From positions 62,001 through 126,000 of the forward strand of contig CAMECH010000006.1 of assembly GCA_945913015.1 (NCBI GenBank): a stretch of DNA of 64,000 bases. Direction: 5' to 3'. The notes under the pieces were generated by a model, which saw nothing but the letters and a program-made list of their open reading frames with translations, made no database searches and had not been told where the DNA came from. Both the position numbers and the translations under genes were made by a program. Positions 26,166 to 34,031 of this stretch are shown one piece after another; within the stretch, counting starts at the first letter, position 1, and every line of letters starts with the position of its first letter. Origin of the DNA: an uncultured Bacteroides sp. (GTDB lineage Bacteria > Bacillota > Clostridia > Lachnospirales > Lachnospiraceae).

Positions 26166-26208
26166 GGCATGCAGCACTCTCTGATACAACAGGTGAGTTC
26201 TGCATGCC
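26166..26208. terminator. Bidirectional terminator between convergent genes
   Basis: GGCATGCAG (26166-26174) pairs with CTGCATGCC (26200-26208), with TCTCTTATTT after it on the plus strand. It lies between the binding-protein gene and the convergent small gene. Confidence 0.7.
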
Positions 26209-26240
26209 TCTCTTATTTATTTGCTAAAGTTCCTTAATTG

Positions 26241-26450
26241 TTACAGTTCCTCCAGAATTTTTTGAGCACGTTCCAGAGAATCCATGTGTACATATATGGA
26301 ATATTTCCGGTTTGAAGATTTTGAAAAGAATCCGTGCTCACCTTTTGTCCTTTCAAAATAACTAATGTTATTCTTCAAAAGCTGCTTCTCAAGCTTATCT
26401 TTCTTCGCTTTATCAATTGAATCGACTAACATTACTTCTTTATTATCCAT
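26241..26450 (-). CDS. Small hypothetical protein, DUF2007-like
   Basis: A 69-residue cytoplasmic protein. It has a charged N-terminal half (DSIDKAKKDKLEKQLLKNN) and a C-terminal half containing YSIYVHMDSLERAQKILEEL, which resembles the small ferredoxin-like signal-transducing proteins often called DUF2007. The match is by pattern only. It starts at ATG with GAAGG 8 bases upstream and is downstream of the zinc-ribbon gene region on its own strand. No function can be assigned. Confidence 0.6.
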   Translation of the reverse strand: MDNKEVMLVDSIDKAKKDKLEKQLLKNNISYFERTKGEHGFFSKSSNRKYSIYVHMDSLERAQKILEEL

Positions 26451-26503
26451 CACTCAAACCTTCTTTCCTGTCGTTAATATCCGTATATCACCCTGTATAC
26501 AAA

Positions 26504-28366
26504 TTAATACATTCCTATTGATGATGAGCTGCCAAACATTGACTTATACATCTTATTATACATTTCATCTGAAAGGACATTCTTTAAAACAGATATATTC
26601 TTAATCGTCTCTGCCGCAACCTCACTCTGCTGTGCGTTCGTCATTCTTTCTGCATTAATGGCATTTGGAAAATCAGATTTACTCATTTCAACTGAATTAA
26701 TCTGCTTGTATCCCATAGAACCTGACATTGCCATATCAATACTCTGGTTATCTATGTTGCCTTTGATTGTGAACTGATTAATTGTAAGATTGCCGTTCAG
26801 GTTGTCAGTTCCGTTTTCCGTAGCATCAATTACCATATCAAGATACTGTCCCTGATATTTAGACGATAACGGTTTCATGCCCATTTCAACCCTTGCATTA
26901 TTTCCATTCTGTGATATCATTACATTTCCTGTAAAGTCATCAGCCGAAATATTAATTCCCACGCAATCGTAAATGTCTTCCTTACCTACAAATTTGACAT
27001 CAAACTGAACGTTGTCACCTTTGTAATTTGATATTGAACTTGTGTTAAATGAAAATGCGACAAGCTCTTTTTTATTATTAACACAGACATTTACAGTAAG
27101 CTGTCCGAAACCAAGCGTAGAAGCACTAATCTGCTTTTTAATCATATCCTTGTTAATCTGTCCTGAAACAAGTCCAAGCAATGCTTTAAGTGAATCATCA
27201 TTGTAAATGTTATCAATAACATTATTTGCAAAATTCTTGACATTCTGCTCTGTAACTGTAACTGCAAACTGTGTTGCCTTAACATTTCCCTGATTGCCGC
27301 TCAATGTAACTTTTCCAAGCTTTGTATATGTTGCTTCTTCTATAAGTGTATCAACAGCAGCAAAAACATCCTTTACAACTGCCTGTATTGTACCTGAATA
27401 CATAGACATGCTGTTGTTTGATGTTCCGCTTCCCATATATGCAAAAAGCTGGTCATAATCAATACCTGCATCATCAAATACGCTGTCTGTACTCATATAA
27501 AATGACTTGCTGCAAAGTGACGGAACACTCATATATACATTATATCTGTCCATATAAATCTTTGCTTCAATTATAGAGGATGTACTTCCATTTGCTGCAA
27601 GTCCCATTGTGCCTGCAATAACCTTGTCGTCAGGTGACATCTGCAAATGCGCATTCAGCGTGTCTACTTTCAAATATGAAAGGAAATCGCTTCCGGCAAC
27701 AGTCGCTTTATCAAGACGCAACGAATATGTAAAGTCCATCTTTCCGATAGATACAGCCGATGTTGCAAGGCTCTGCTGTGATAACACTTCATCAAAAGTA
27801 TCTGCAAGCTTTCCTGTTGACTGTTTCAGTGCTGTCTTCACCTGCTTTTCAGGATTAATCATCATCTCAAGTGTAGGTTTCATCAGCAGACCTACAACAC
27901 CAAGCGCAATTACGAGCACTGCTGCGATTGCAATAATTAAAGGTGCCTTCTTTTTCTTAGGTCTCATAGGAGTCCCCACCGGCGCCTGTGAATACTGCGG
28001 CTGTGAGTACTGTGGCTGCGAATACTGTGGCTGCGAGTATTGTGGCTGTGAGTACTGCTCACCCTGTGTCTGTGCCATCTGATTGTAATAAAACGGCGAC
28101 TGTGGTGCCTCATTTTCAGGCTGTGGTGCCTGTGTCTGTGTCATCTGGCTGTAATAAAACGGCGATTGTGGTGCAGCACTTTCCTGCTGCTCAGGCTGCA
28201 CACCCGAAACACTCTTTGTAAGGTCAACAGTTTCATTACTGTCCTGTGAAACATTCTGTGTCATTTCCATGCTGTCATCTTTTTCCGGCAACACAATCAT
28301 ATTGCCGCATTTTGAGCAGAATACTATTCCCTCTTCCAGCTCGTTACCGCATTTTGTACAAAACAT
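26504..28366 (-). CDS. Zinc-ribbon membrane protein with a Gln/Tyr-rich repeat linker
   Basis: A protein of about 620 residues. It starts with a double CxxC zinc ribbon (MFCTKCGNELEEGIVFCSKCG). Residues 35-145 are a low-complexity linker with two copies of a block containing APQSPFYY and five tandem QYSQP-like units. One membrane helix follows (APLIIAIAAVLVIALGVVG, about 150), then about 450 residues predicted outside the cell with no recognised enzyme motif. The topology, zinc ribbon inside and long domain outside, is that of many Firmicute envelope proteins. The start ATG has GAGGTGG 4 bases upstream. The role is unknown. Confidence 0.8.
   Translation of the reverse strand: MFCTKCGNELEEGIVFCSKCGNMIVLPEKDDSMEMTQNVSQDSNETVDLTKSVSGVQPEQQESAAPQSPFYYSQMTQTQAPQPENEAPQSPFYYNQMAQTQGEQYSQPQYSQPQYSQPQYSQPQYSQAPVGTPMRPKKKKAPLIIAIAAVLVIALGVVGLLMKPTLEMMINPEKQVKTALKQSTGKLADTFDEVLSQQSLATSAVSIGKMDFTYSLRLDKATVAGSDFLSYLKVDTLNAHLQMSPDDKVIAGTMGLAANGSTSSIIEAKIYMDRYNVYMSVPSLCSKSFYMSTDSVFDDAGIDYDQLFAYMGSGTSNNSMSMYSGTIQAVVKDVFAAVDTLIEEATYTKLGKVTLSGNQGNVKATQFAVTVTEQNVKNFANNVIDNIYNDDSLKALLGLVSGQINKDMIKKQISASTLGFGQLTVNVCVNNKKELVAFSFNTSSISNYKGDNVQFDVKFVGKEDIYDCVGINISADDFTGNVMISQNGNNARVEMGMKPLSSKYQGQYLDMVIDATENGTDNLNGNLTINQFTIKGNIDNQSIDMAMSGSMGYKQINSVEMSKSDFPNAINAERMTNAQQSEVAAETIKNISVLKNVLSDEMYNKMYKSMFGSSSSIGMY
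27990..28057. repeat. 15-bp tandem repeat inside the zinc-ribbon gene
   Basis: About 4.5 tandem units of 15 bases, for example GAATACTGTGGCTGC, differing at a few wobble positions. In the coding frame they give the QYSQP repeat. The reading frame is kept because the unit is a multiple of three, so copy number could vary. Confidence 0.9.
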
Positions 28367-28401
28367 TTTTCCACCTCTCATATTAATTATTATTTAGATA
28401 A

Positions 28402-28890
28402 TTATTTTCTGACATACTTTAAAAACTCATATTCCAAATCAAAATAAGTTCGTTCGTCACTACTCTCCTCAACTTCCCACTCACTCATTTCATCAAGATT
28501 CGGAAAATATGTATCTGCCTCATACTCATAATTAATCTTTGTAACATGTGCCACATCACAATATGGCAGAAACTGCCTGTATATTGATTCGCCGCCAATC
28601 ACATAAATGTCATCGTCATCGTAGGTTTTAAGCACCTCCAAAGCCTCCTCAACGCTGTGGCAGACAGTGGCATCTTTAACATTATACTCCATATCGCCTG
28701 TTATTACAATATTAACCCTTTTTTTCAGCGGCATTCCGTTTGGGAAGCTCTCTAATGTCTTCCTTCCCATTACAACCACCTTGTTCATCGTTTCATTTCT
28801 GAAAAACTGCATATCCTCCGGAATACTCACAAGGAGTTTTCCCTTATTGCCGATAGCCCAGTTTTTGTCAACAGCAACAATCATATTCAT
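28402..28890 (-). CDS. folA: Dihydrofolate reductase
   Basis: A 162-residue enzyme reducing dihydrofolate to tetrahydrofolate with NADPH. The N-terminus MNMIVAVDKNWAIGNKGKLL has the substrate loop, VVMGRKTLESFPNG near residue 40 binds NADPH, and IYVIGGESIYRQFLPYC near 100 is the conserved glycine pair region. Length is normal. It lies 15 bases after thyA in an hflX-thyA-folA run, so it regenerates the tetrahydrofolate consumed by thymidylate synthase. Confidence 0.96.
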   Translation of the reverse strand: MNMIVAVDKNWAIGNKGKLLVSIPEDMQFFRNETMNKVVVMGRKTLESFPNGMPLKKRVNIVITGDMEYNVKDATVCHSVEEALEVLKTYDDDDIYVIGGESIYRQFLPYCDVAHVTKINYEYEADTYFPNLDEMSEWEVEESSDERTYFDLEYEFLKYVRK

Positions 28891-28905
28891 AAAATCAGTC
28901 CTCCG

Positions 28906-29736
28906 TTATACCGCAATAGGTATATTTTTTACCTGTGGCCCATACTGATAATTTTCAAGAGAAAAATCATCAACTGTAAAATCATAAAAATTTTTTATAT
29001 CCGGATTCATATGAAAAATCGGAGCATCATATGTCGGCCTGGATATAAGTTCCTTAATTATCGGAATATGCCTGTCATAAATGTGTGCATCCGCAATCAC
29101 ATGCACAAGCTCTCCTGCCTCAAGTCCGCTTACCTGTGCAAACATATGGACAAGCACCGCATACTGCATAACATTCCAGTTATTGGCGGCAAGCACATCA
29201 TTGGAACGCTGGTTCAAAATAGCATTGAGCTTATTGCCGGTAACATTAAACGTCATGCTGTACGCACACGGATAGAGATTCATCTCATGCAGATCCTGAT
29301 GCACATACAGATTTGTCATTATTCTTCTGCTGTATGGATTATTTTTGAGGTCATACAGAACACGGTCTACCTGATCCATCATTCCTTCTTTGTACTGATG
29401 TTTTACCCCCATCTGGTATCCGTATGCTTTACCGATTGAACCGTCCTCATCAGCCCACTCATCCCATATATGGCTGTTAAGCTCATTAATATTATTGGAC
29501 TTCTTCTGCCATATCCAGAGTATTTCATCAATGCAGCTTTTAAACGCCGTCCTTCTGAGCGTAAGTGCGGGAAATTCCTTACTTAAGTCATATCTGTTTA
29601 CAACGCCGAACTTTTTAATTGTGTAAGCATATGTCCCGTCCTCCCACTTCGGACGAACCTTTTCTCCTTCCGTACTGCATCCGTTGGTCAGTATGTCATT
29701 ACACATATCAATGAACAATTTATCTGCATAACTCAT
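28906..29736 (-). CDS. thyA: Thymidylate synthase, divergent ThyA type
   Basis: A 276-residue enzyme making dTMP from dUMP with methylenetetrahydrofolate. Conserved parts are HIWDEWADEDGSIGKAYGYQ, the phosphate-binding RRIM, and the catalytic cysteine in NLYPCAYSM near residue 158, followed by LNQRSNDVLAANNWN and DAHIYDRH. The residue after the catalytic cysteine is Ala where typical ThyA proteins have His, so this belongs to a divergent branch. The gene shares one base with the hflX stop (TAATG), indicating coupled translation, and is followed by folA. Confidence 0.93.
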   Translation of the reverse strand: MSYADKLFIDMCNDILTNGCSTEGEKVRPKWEDGTYAYTIKKFGVVNRYDLSKEFPALTLRRTAFKSCIDEILWIWQKKSNNINELNSHIWDEWADEDGSIGKAYGYQMGVKHQYKEGMMDQVDRVLYDLKNNPYSRRIMTNLYVHQDLHEMNLYPCAYSMTFNVTGNKLNAILNQRSNDVLAANNWNVMQYAVLVHMFAQVSGLEAGELVHVIADAHIYDRHIPIIKELISRPTYDAPIFHMNPDIKNFYDFTVDDFSLENYQYGPQVKNIPIAV

Positions 29737-31031
29737 TACCAGTTATCCTCCTCTTTACTCCTGTTATCAAGCCCTGCTCTTCCAAGATATTCTTCCGGCA
29801 CATAACCTTTCACAACAATTCCTTCAGGCGTGTAATCTTCGCTTATGAGCTGTCCAAACTGTCTGATTATCTGAATTTTGGCCGCCTCACTAAAGTCATA
29901 GCAGTGTTCGACATATACCTTTTTATCCCTGAGCATTTCGTCTATCACATTTTTGAACTCTTCCAGTCCTTCACCCGTTTTTGCAGATATATATATTGTT
30001 TTATCCGCTTTAAAGTCACGCGGTTTTGCTTCAGGCTGCTCCAAATCAAGCTTGTCACATTTATTAAAAAGTGTTATTACAGGCTTATCCTGAACTCCAA
30101 GCTCCTGAAGCGTCTCATATACAATTTCCATCTGCCGCTCCATATCACTATTGGAAGCGTCCACCACATGAATAATAATATCTGAGTACTTTGCTTCCTC
30201 AAGCGTACTTTTAAAGGCGTCAATAAGGTGATGCGGCAGCTTTCTGATAAATCCTACGGTATCAGTAAGAAGCACCCTGTCCCTGCTCGGAAGCACCAGT
30301 TCCCTTGTTGTCGGGTCAAGCGTCGCAAAAAGTTTATTTTCTGAAAGAACACCTGCCTCTGTAAGTTTATTCAGCAGTGTTGACTTTCCCGCATTAGTAT
30401 ATCCTACGATTGCAGCGACCGGAATATTTGTCTTTTTTCTCTGCTGTCTTGTGACTTCACGGTGTCTTACCACCTCGTCCAGTTCTCTTCTCAGCTGTGC
30501 AATTCTATCCCTGATGAGGCGCCTGTCCATCTCAATCTTTTTTTCACCGGGACCTCTTGTTCCTACCCCGCCGCCGAGCCGTGACATTGAAAGTCCGAGT
30601 CCAAGACCTGCAAGGCGTGACATTCTGTACTTGAGTTGCGCCATCTCAACCTGAATTTTACCTTCGCTCGTAGATGCCCTTGCTGCAAATATATCAAGAA
30701 TGACGAGTGTTCTGTCAAGCACTTTGCAATTCAGCTCTTCCTCAAGATTCTTAAGCTGTGCCGGTGAAAGCTCATCATCGCACACTACACCGTCCGCATC
30801 ATATTCGGCAATCATTTCAGCCAGTTCTTCAATCTTGCCTTTTCCTATATAAGTTCCCGGATGAATATTTTCCCTGTTCTGAACAACAGTTGCCACTACA
30901 TCCGCACCTGCCGTCTTAATAAGCTCAGTCAGTTCCAATAAAGACTCTTTTGTATCATCGCGTTCATCAAGCTGGACTGCAACCTGTATGAAGCGCTCTG
31001 TTCTTTGTTCCATTTCATTCGTTTTAGACAT
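29736..31031 (-). CDS. hflX: Ribosome-associated GTPase HflX
   Basis: A 431-residue GTPase that binds and splits stalled or hibernating ribosomes. The N-terminal HflX domain (about 1-195) includes PGTYIGKGKIEEL and GPGEKKIEMDRRLIRDRI. The G domain (about 200-365) has G1 GYTNAGKST, G3 DTVGFIRKLPH and G4 NKCD. The start ATG has GGAAGG 7 bases upstream. thyA overlaps its stop, and a long imperfect palindrome lies just upstream. Confidence 0.95.
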   Translation of the reverse strand: MSKTNEMEQRTERFIQVAVQLDERDDTKESLLELTELIKTAGADVVATVVQNRENIHPGTYIGKGKIEELAEMIAEYDADGVVCDDELSPAQLKNLEEELNCKVLDRTLVILDIFAARASTSEGKIQVEMAQLKYRMSRLAGLGLGLSMSRLGGGVGTRGPGEKKIEMDRRLIRDRIAQLRRELDEVVRHREVTRQQRKKTNIPVAAIVGYTNAGKSTLLNKLTEAGVLSENKLFATLDPTTRELVLPSRDRVLLTDTVGFIRKLPHHLIDAFKSTLEEAKYSDIIIHVVDASNSDMERQMEIVYETLQELGVQDKPVITLFNKCDKLDLEQPEAKPRDFKADKTIYISAKTGEGLEEFKNVIDEMLRDKKVYVEHCYDFSEAAKIQIIRQFGQLISEDYTPEGIVVKGYVPEEYLGRAGLDNRSKEEDNW

Positions 31032-31057
31032 AAAAATACCTTCCATAAATCAAGTTA

Positions 31058-31270
31058 CTCAGACAATTGTGAAACGCTTCTTTAATCACCGCAGTTTGTA
31101 CAATATAAAAATCCATCGCAGGACACGCTTGTGCTGCTTGTACCTCGTAGCGGTGCATAATATGCCAAAAGACGGCATATAAGCACCGACGGGTACAAAG
31201 CATCCTGCTCACGGATTTTTTATATTGTACAAACTTCCCTGTTGAAAAATAAGTTTCACAATTGACTGAC
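31058..31270. repeat. Imperfect ~210-bp palindromic element upstream of hflX
   Basis: The two halves are reverse complements over most of their length. Examples are CAATTGTGAAAC (from 31064) with GTTTCACAATTG (ending 31264), GTTTGTACAATATAAAAA with TTTTTATATTGTACAAAC, and GCATAATATGCC with GGCATATAAGC at the centre. The element fills almost all of the 296-base gap between the CmpB-like gene and hflX. It contains no ORF of note. It could be a miniature inverted-repeat element or a long structured leader of hflX. Confidence 0.8.
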
Positions 31271-31327
31271 AATGTTACTGCTTTATATTATATCCGGAAG
31301 AGAAGTATTTTAAAGAAAAAAGCGCCA

Positions 31328-31894
31328 TTACGACGCTTTCTCAATCTTCTCCTGATTTTTCCCAATCGAAAGTCGCGTTTTGAAATGATACAGGAAATCT
31401 GCCAGATACAATATCGGAAGTGCCGTGCCCACAAACATAACAAATCTGTGATCCAGACTAACGACAAACATCTCGATTCTTTCGTTGAGAAATCCGAATA
31501 CCACTAACGCAACAACGCCCCATGCCAGAGTACTCTGAAGGCATAAAATTCCTTTATAATTAAACCTCAGGTGGTCATAATTCCACCATACTTCTCCAAA
31601 AAGCTTCATCATTGACATTGCAACAACATACTCAAACGCAGTCGCACCTATGCAGCCGCATAAATACAAAGCAATATAGTTGTTCTTAATAGGTTCAAAC
31701 AAAATGCATGCAAATAAAACTCCAAATCCATAAATAACACAAAACGGCAGTTTGGCAAATCCTCTGTTTTCCCAGTATCCCTTTTGTTTCTTAATTACAA
31801 TGCACTCCATTACCCAGCCCAGAAAACTGTATATAAAAAACCATAAAAAGAACTGGAAAATATCCATTGCATGAAATATTGCCCCTGTCATCAT
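31328..31894 (-). CDS. CmpB-like integral membrane protein (PF06541 type)
   Basis: A protein of about 188 residues with five or six hydrophobic segments. The N-terminal FFLWFFIYSFLGWVMECIV and the later WENRGFAKLPFCVIYGFGVL fit the putative ABC-transporter type IV family (CmpB), whose role is not established. I start at the ATG pair preceded by GGGGGAGA. It lies between pgsA and the palindromic element on the same strand as both neighbours. No ATPase partner is adjacent. Confidence 0.75.
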   Translation of the reverse strand: MMTGAIFHAMDIFQFFLWFFIYSFLGWVMECIVIKKQKGYWENRGFAKLPFCVIYGFGVLFACILFEPIKNNYIALYLCGCIGATAFEYVVAMSMMKLFGEVWWNYDHLRFNYKGILCLQSTLAWGVVALVVFGFLNERIEMFVVSLDHRFVMFVGTALPILYLADFLYHFKTRLSIGKNQEKIEKAS

Positions 31895-31945
31895 AATCTC
31901 TCCCCCGGTACCATAATAATTCATCGACTGTATCATTCAATACTT

Positions 31946-32569
31946 TTAATATGCCTTAAATTCAGTAATACCTTTTTTCTTTGTATCTATAATCATAATT
32001 GCATACATTCTTATATACATGCCGAAAGAAACTGCAAGTGATACAAGGCACAGCACAAACAGTACCGACTGTACTTCTGCCGGCATATTCGGCAGAAGTA
32101 TCATCAATACCATAATTATATATAATGCAAATGTGCATACTTTGCCATACCACTTTGCACCATTAAGCCTCTTGTTACATGTTTTGATTACGACTGCACC
32201 GATTATTGCCGTAACGATTTCCTTAATCACAAGAACTCCGACAAGAATTGCCATATAATGCACTCTTACCGTTACGCATATAAGCATGGCAAACTGCATC
32301 AGTTTATCAGCCAGCGGATCAATAACCTTTCCAAGGTCAGTAATCATATTACATCTTCTCGCAATCTGTCCGTCAAGGAAGTCCGTCAGCCCTGATATAA
32401 CAACAACCGCCGCTGCAATCGCAAAATCTTTTTGTGTAACAGCATTAAGATAAAGGAAACAAAAAAGCGGCACAAGTGCTATTCTCAAATAACATAATAA
32501 ATTAGGAATCTTTATAAGGTCCCCAATTTCAAAATGCATTTGAAATATAGTTTTTCTCTCTTCTGACAT
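31946..32569 (-). CDS. pgsA: Phosphatidylglycerophosphate synthase
   Basis: A 207-residue membrane enzyme transferring the phosphatidyl group from CDP-diacylglycerol to glycerol-3-phosphate. The CDP-alcohol phosphotransferase motif DG-x2-AR-x8-G-x3-D-x3-D is complete (DGQIARRCNMITDLGKVIDP and the following LAD) near residue 65. Several membrane helices follow. It starts at ATG 32569, with GGAG about 10 bases upstream. The specific choice of glycerophosphate over another CDP-alcohol acceptor is by overall similarity. Confidence 0.85.
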   Translation of the reverse strand: MSEERKTIFQMHFEIGDLIKIPNLLCYLRIALVPLFCFLYLNAVTQKDFAIAAAVVVISGLTDFLDGQIARRCNMITDLGKVIDPLADKLMQFAMLICVTVRVHYMAILVGVLVIKEIVTAIIGAVVIKTCNKRLNGAKWYGKVCTFALYIIMVLMILLPNMPAEVQSVLFVLCLVSLAVSFGMYIRMYAIMIIDTKKKGITEFKAY

Positions 32570-32623
32570 CGCCTTCACTCTCCTTATTCATAATTTCATA
32601 CACATTATTTTATAATAGCATAA

Positions 32624-33832
32624 TTACATCATTTCTTCAAGTGTAGCGCGAATTGCCTTAATAAAATCAAGACTGTTAAGAACTGTCGGATTAGGAATTG
32701 TTGTTATTAAAGCCAAATCCTTTGTCATCTTACCATCTTCAATCGTCTTAATGCTTGCAGCTTCAAGCTTATCCGCAAAATCAACAAGCGCCTGATTGTT
32801 ATCAAGCTCTCCTCTTTTTCTCAGGGCACCTGACCATGCAAATATTGTTGCCACTGAGTTTGTAGATGTCTCTTCTCCCTTAAGATGCTTATAGTAATGT
32901 CTCTGCACCGTTCCGTGTGCAGCTTCATATTCGTAATATCCGTTAGGTGAAACAAGCACGGAAGTCATCATTGCAAGAGAGCCGAAAGCTGTCGCAACCA
33001 TATCACTCATAACATCGCCGTCATAGTTCTTGCATGCCCAGATATATCCGCCTTCTGAGCGCATTACTCTTGCAACCGCATCATCAATCAGTGTATAGAA
33101 ATATTCTATTCCTGCCGCCTTAAATTTATCAGCAAATTCTGCATCATATATTTCCTGGAAAATATCCTTGAATGTATGGTCATATTTTTTGGAAATTGTA
33201 TCCTTTGTTGCAAACCACAAATCCTGCTTTGTATCAAGTGCATAGTTAAAGCAGCTTCGAGCAAAGCTTTCAATTGATGCATTAATATTGTGCATACCCT
33301 GAATGATACCAGGACCCTTAAACTCATGAATTACTTCCTTTGTCTGTGTTCCGTCTTCAGCCGTATATACGAGTTCTGTCTTTCCCGCAGCAGGAATTTT
33401 CATCTCTACGCCCTTATAGACATCGCCATATGCATGTCTTGCAATTGTAATAGGCTTCTTCCAGTTCTTTACCAATGGTTCAATACCCTTTACAATGATT
33501 GGAGCACGGAAAACAGTTCCGTCAAGAATTGCCCTGATTGTACCGTTAGGGCTCTTGTACATTGTCTTAAGGTCATACTCTGTCATTCTTGCTGCATTAG
33601 GAGTAATAGTTGCACATTTAACGGCAACGCCATATTTCTTTGTAGCCTCCGCAGAATCAATCGTAACCTGATCGTCAGTTTCATTGCGGTGCTTAAGCCC
33701 GAGATCATAATATTCTGTATTCAACTCAACAAACGGACTTAAAAGTTCATCCTTAATCCACTGCCACAAAATTCTTGTCATCTCATCCCCATCCATCTCA
33801 ACGAGCGGAGTAGTCATCTTAATCTTATCCAT
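32624..33832 (-). CDS. icd: Isocitrate dehydrogenase (NADP-type)
   Basis: A 402-residue oxidative decarboxylase converting isocitrate to 2-oxoglutarate. The sequence resembles the dimeric eukaryotic-type subfamily: [20 protein letters not shown] at the start, [20 protein letters not shown] near 95 and [20 protein letters not shown] near 300. The start is at MDKIKM; the longer frame lacks a ribosome site. It is divergent from asnB. Together with the citrate synthase gene it supplies 2-oxoglutarate for glutamate synthesis. Confidence 0.95.
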   Translation of the reverse strand: MDKIKMTTPLVEMDGDEMTRILWQWIKDELLSPFVELNTEYYDLGLKHRNETDDQVTIDSAEATKKYGVAVKCATITPNAARMTEYDLKTMYKSPNGTIRAILDGTVFRAPIIVKGIEPLVKNWKKPITIARHAYGDVYKGVEMKIPAAGKTELVYTAEDGTQTKEVIHEFKGPGIIQGMHNINASIESFARSCFNYALDTKQDLWFATKDTISKKYDHTFKDIFQEIYDAEFADKFKAAGIEYFYTLIDDAVARVMRSEGGYIWACKNYDGDVMSDMVATAFGSLAMMTSVLVSPNGYYEYEAAHGTVQRHYYKHLKGEETSTNSVATIFAWSGALRKRGELDNNQALVDFADKLEAASIKTIEDGKMTKDLALITTIPNPTVLNSLDFIKAIRATLEEMM

Positions 33833-33926
33833 TGCCAACACCTGTCCTTTCAGCCTTATTTTTATCAATATTACTGTTAAATTTACTACACAATTGAATT
33901 TTTGTAAATATATCCGGCTCAAATTA

Positions 33927-33955
33927 TTGTATTTCTCTATCCGATTTGCTATAAT
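33927..33955 (+). promoter_or_regulatory. Sigma-A-like promoter of asnB
   Basis: TTGTAT (33927-33932) and TATAAT (33950-33955) are 17 bases apart, about 75 bases before the asnB start. Confidence 0.75.
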
Positions 33956-34031
33956 CCAAAAAAGATTACCTATAATAATATATGTAAAGAATACTTATGT
34001 TAAAGTATTTTAAAGCATTTTGGAGGCGTTT

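Noticed and set aside
27990-28057. CRISPR-like direct repeats
   Set aside because: The units are contiguous, 15 bases and in frame within a gene, with no spacers.
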